Program-made: the position numbers and the translations under genes
Shown: positions 62,451 to 64,000 of the stretch, piece by piece
Numbering within the stretch: the stretch's first letter is position 1
Layout: each line of letters begins with the position of its first letter
Assembly (NCBI GenBank): GCA_963753485.1
Contig: CAVWCL010000014.1
Span: forward strand, 87,764-151,763
Source of the DNA: CAWDLX01 sp963753485
Lineage (GTDB): Bacteria > Actinomycetota > Actinomycetes > Mycobacteriales > Micromonosporaceae
DNA: 64,000 nt
Direction of reading: 5' to 3'
The notes under the pieces: model-generated
The model's database searches: none
Seen by the model: the letters and a program-made list of their open reading frames with translations, nothing else
Told to the model about the DNA's origin: nothing

Positions 62451-63407
62451 TCAGATCCAGTCGGACAGGTCGTCGACCGGTGTGGCCGGTGTGGGGATCA
62501 GGTCGCTGATCACCGGATCCGGTGTGACTGGTTGGGCGGTGAGGGCCTTCGACGGCCGGTGCGCCGCAACGCTGGGCGGCGGCTGGATGTCGGGCAGATC
62601 CAGCCCGGATGCCGCGGCTACGGGAACGGTGCTGGGGGTGTTGACCGTGGGGACCCTGGTAGGCAGCGGTGAGCGGATAGCCGCGCTCAGTGGGTTGCGG
62701 CGGACCAGATCCAGGTGAACAAACGCGGCGTGGCGGCGGGAGGCAGGCGTGATGCGGCATTCGGCCGCCCAGCAGCCAGTGGCGATGCGGTCGAGGCGCT
62801 GCTCCAAATCGGCCAGGGCGAGGCCGGGTCGCAGCCAGATCCATACCCGTTCCCCGGCCGGGATGGGGCGGGCGCACAGGATCAGCGGGGCCATGCCCGA
62901 GCGTTGGGTGCTGATGAAGGCGTGAAAGCACACCCGCAGCCGGTGGCGGGAGATCGCGCACATCACCCACGGCCACACCCGCCGCCTTAGGGCGGGGACG
63001 AGGACCAGGGCGCCGCCCGGGGCGCCAAGCGTGGCCAGGGCACCCCACCAGGGCAGGTGGCTTGTCAGCATCAGATACCCGACCAGCAGGCCGGTGAAGA
63101 GGATCAGTTCGGGTGCCCAGTGCCAGAACACCCGGATCGCGGGCCAGCAGAACAGGCTGAACCCGGCGACGAACCCGACCGACAGGCCGGCGACGAGTCC
63201 GATCAGGACCGCCCGTGCGGGCGAGGTGATGGCCGAGCCGATGACAGCGGTGCATAGCGCCACCGCGGATCCGATGGTCCAGAACGCGATCTTCGACCGG
63301 CGGATCGCCCGGACCTTCGTGCTCAGTTCAATCAGCGCCATCTCATGGCGCCAGTGGTGGCGGTGCCCGTATCCCCGCCGCAGCTGCGATGACCTAGACT
63401 GGGACAT
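62451..63407 (-). CDS. Membrane protein of the transfer module (possible TraB membrane half)
   Basis: 318 residues. Four hydrophobic segments lie at about 40-150 (IAFWTIGSAVALCTAVIG; AVLIGLVAGLSVGFVAGFSL; LILFTGLLVGYLMLTSHL; WWGALATLGAPGGALVLVPA). A soluble domain (RPGLALADLEQRLDRIATGCWAAECRI) and a Pro/Thr-rich tail follow. No known domain is certain. The position just upstream of a motor that lacks its own membrane anchor suggests that the two together act as TraB. Shine-Dalgarno AAGGAGGGG precedes the ATG by about 12 nt. Confidence 0.75.
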   Translation of the reverse strand: MSQSRSSQLRRGYGHRHHWRHEMALIELSTKVRAIRRSKIAFWTIGSAVALCTAVIGSAITSPARAVLIGLVAGLSVGFVAGFSLFCWPAIRVFWHWAPELILFTGLLVGYLMLTSHLPWWGALATLGAPGGALVLVPALRRRVWPWVMCAISRHRLRVCFHAFISTQRSGMAPLILCARPIPAGERVWIWLRPGLALADLEQRLDRIATGCWAAECRITPASRRHAAFVHLDLVRRNPLSAAIRSPLPTRVPTVNTPSTVPVAAASGLDLPDIQPPPSVAAHRPSKALTAQPVTPDPVISDLIPTPATPVDDLSDWI

Positions 63408-63503
63408 GACTGGTCCACCCCTCCTTCACAGGGGTTGATGGGTTTGGCAAGGACACGGAGCCGGCGGAGCAACCCTCAGCACCGACCCCGCGTCCGCTTG
63501 CGA

Positions 63504-63533
63504 CCGGTCCGGAAGCGTCAACTTCCGGGCCGG
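63504..63533. terminator. Strong 12-bp stem in the gap between transfer genes
   Basis: CCGGTCCGGAAG (63504-63515) and CTTCCGGGCCGG (63522-63533) pair over 12 bp with one G-T pair and a 6-nt loop. It lies in the 255-bp gap between the small element protein and the membrane protein. Candidate terminator or attenuator; a single-strand origin hairpin is another option. The remaining gap shows no gene. Confidence 0.5.
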
Positions 63534-63662
63534 CGTGGGCCTTTCAACCCAGCCGTTCGTAGCCTTCCCGGACGCATCCGGGTGACTCCGCGAACGACGA
63601 TGTGCGTCAGCGGCGAACCGACCCCCCTTATGCGGGCCAGGTCACCCCGAACCGTCAGAGCA

Positions 63663-63971
63663 TCACTTCGCCGCCGAGACGGCCTTCAGCTCAACCGCGC
63701 GGTAGGCGACGCCGTGCTTCCCGTTGTTGTTCCACGGGATCGCTTCCAGCCCAACCGGCTTGACCACCTGACCCACGGTGACCGAAGGCGTGATGCCAGC
63801 CACCGAGATTGCCAGGATTTCGCCGCCGGTCTCGTCCAGGGCCGTGACCTGAGTGGTCCACATCGGCCGCCCCTCGCGATCAACCTTCTGCTTGCCGTTC
63901 TGGTCCAGCTTCTGCTCCGTGTTCCGGGTGACCGTGAACTGCACCCCGGAGGTGTCAATACCAAGACGCAT
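63663..63971 (-). CDS. Small conserved AICE protein (about 100 aa)
   Basis: 102 residues from ATG 63971. MRLGIDTSGVQFTVTRNTE, then a region of the type DREGRPMWTTQVTALDETGGEILAIS and PVGLEAIPWNNNGKHGVAYRAVELKAV. Similar proteins occur upstream of traB-like genes in Streptomyces elements, often labelled regulatory. GAAAGGAG sits 6-7 nt before ATG 63971, which decides it over the ATG at 63986. A beta-rich, OB-like fold (possible ssDNA-binding) is my inference. Confidence 0.78.
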   Translation of the reverse strand: MRLGIDTSGVQFTVTRNTEQKLDQNGKQKVDREGRPMWTTQVTALDETGGEILAISVAGITPSVTVGQVVKPVGLEAIPWNNNGKHGVAYRAVELKAVSAAK

Positions 63972-64000
63972 GGCCGCTCCTTTCATATCGAGCAGGTCCC

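Larger units (their letters stand above)
55854..64000 (-). mobile_element. Actinomycete integrative and conjugative element (AICE), pSAM2-like, right end outside window
   Basis: All genes run on the minus strand toward the tRNA. From distal to proximal: small conserved element protein, membrane protein, FtsK/TraB motor, DUF6197-like, SprT-like, Cys-rich, DUF2637, RepSA-like initiator, excisionase, integrase. Integrase directly after a tRNA 3' end is the standard junction. Integration, excision, replication and transfer functions are all visible. The second att copy and probable pra/korSA/nudix regulators lie beyond 64,000. The att core probably overlaps the tRNA 3' half but cannot be defined from one end. 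Confidence 0.92.

Overview
The window is a 64-kb stretch of very GC-rich actinobacterial DNA. Third positions are almost all G or C, GTG starts are frequent, and adjacent genes often overlap by 4 bp (ATGA or GTGA). FasR-type control of a fab operon, DUF3145 and DUF3052 proteins, an AhpE-type peroxiredoxin, homodimeric AceE and a pSAM2-like integrated element all point to Actinomycetes. The palindromes built on GTTAGCAAGGGCACCC resemble repeats I associate with Micromonosporaceae, so that family is my best guess. I cannot name a species from the sequence.

Layout, chromosomal part (1-55,853). 1-8.7 kb: a cut-off aldehyde dehydrogenase, a hydrolase, a small-molecule or protein methyltransferase, a multi-spanning Ser/Thr kinase coupled to an FAD-linked 2-hydroxyacid oxidase, and an AraC regulator divergent from a nitronate monooxygenase. 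8.7-16.2 kb is rich in signalling: a GGDEF-EAL protein coupled to a DUF574 methyltransferase, a PP2C phosphatase, a miniature LuxR/ATPase regulator and an OmpR/histidine kinase pair. 16.4-21.9 kb: an acyl-CoA degradation cluster of two SDRs, three acyl-CoA dehydrogenases and a MaoC hydratase. 22-29.2 kb: a GH20 hexosaminidase, a second two-component pair, DedA, DUF3145 and a GH3 lipoprotein. 29.4-38.2 kb: a large membrane glycosyltransferase-like protein, then the fatty-acid synthesis operon fasR-fabD-fabH-acpP-fabF-accD on the minus strand. 38.3-48.7 kb: an amidohydrolase under a MarR regulator, gltX, an L,D-transpeptidase, an aldo/keto reductase, a GT4 glycosyltransferase with methyltransferase, and a flippase-like protein with a GT2 glycosyltransferase. 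48.7-55.6 kb: aceE, YjbQ, a fused branched-chain 2-oxoacid dehydrogenase E1, DUF3052 and ahpE.

Integrated element (55.85 kb to beyond 64 kb). A tRNA-Val(TAC) gene is followed at once by a tyrosine integrase, excisionase, RepSA-like replication initiator, DUF2637 membrane protein, Cys-rich mini-protein, SprT-like metalloprotein, DUF6197-like protein, FtsK/TraB motor, a separate membrane protein and a small conserved element protein, all on the minus strand. This is an actinomycete integrative and conjugative element (AICE). Its far end, att partner and probable pra/korSA-type regulators lie outside the window. Two near-identical palindromes inside it look like operators of one regulator.

The most unusual structures are: a 38-bp tandem repeat (45,749-45,914) in which every unit carries its own Shine-Dalgarno, GTG start and GTGA stop/start overlap; a family of three approximately 62-68-bp palindromes that abut or supply gene ends; a FabD fused to a carrier-like domain that lacks the modified lysine; a conjugation motor apparently split into two polypeptides; and a perfect 17+17-bp palindrome in front of a marR gene.
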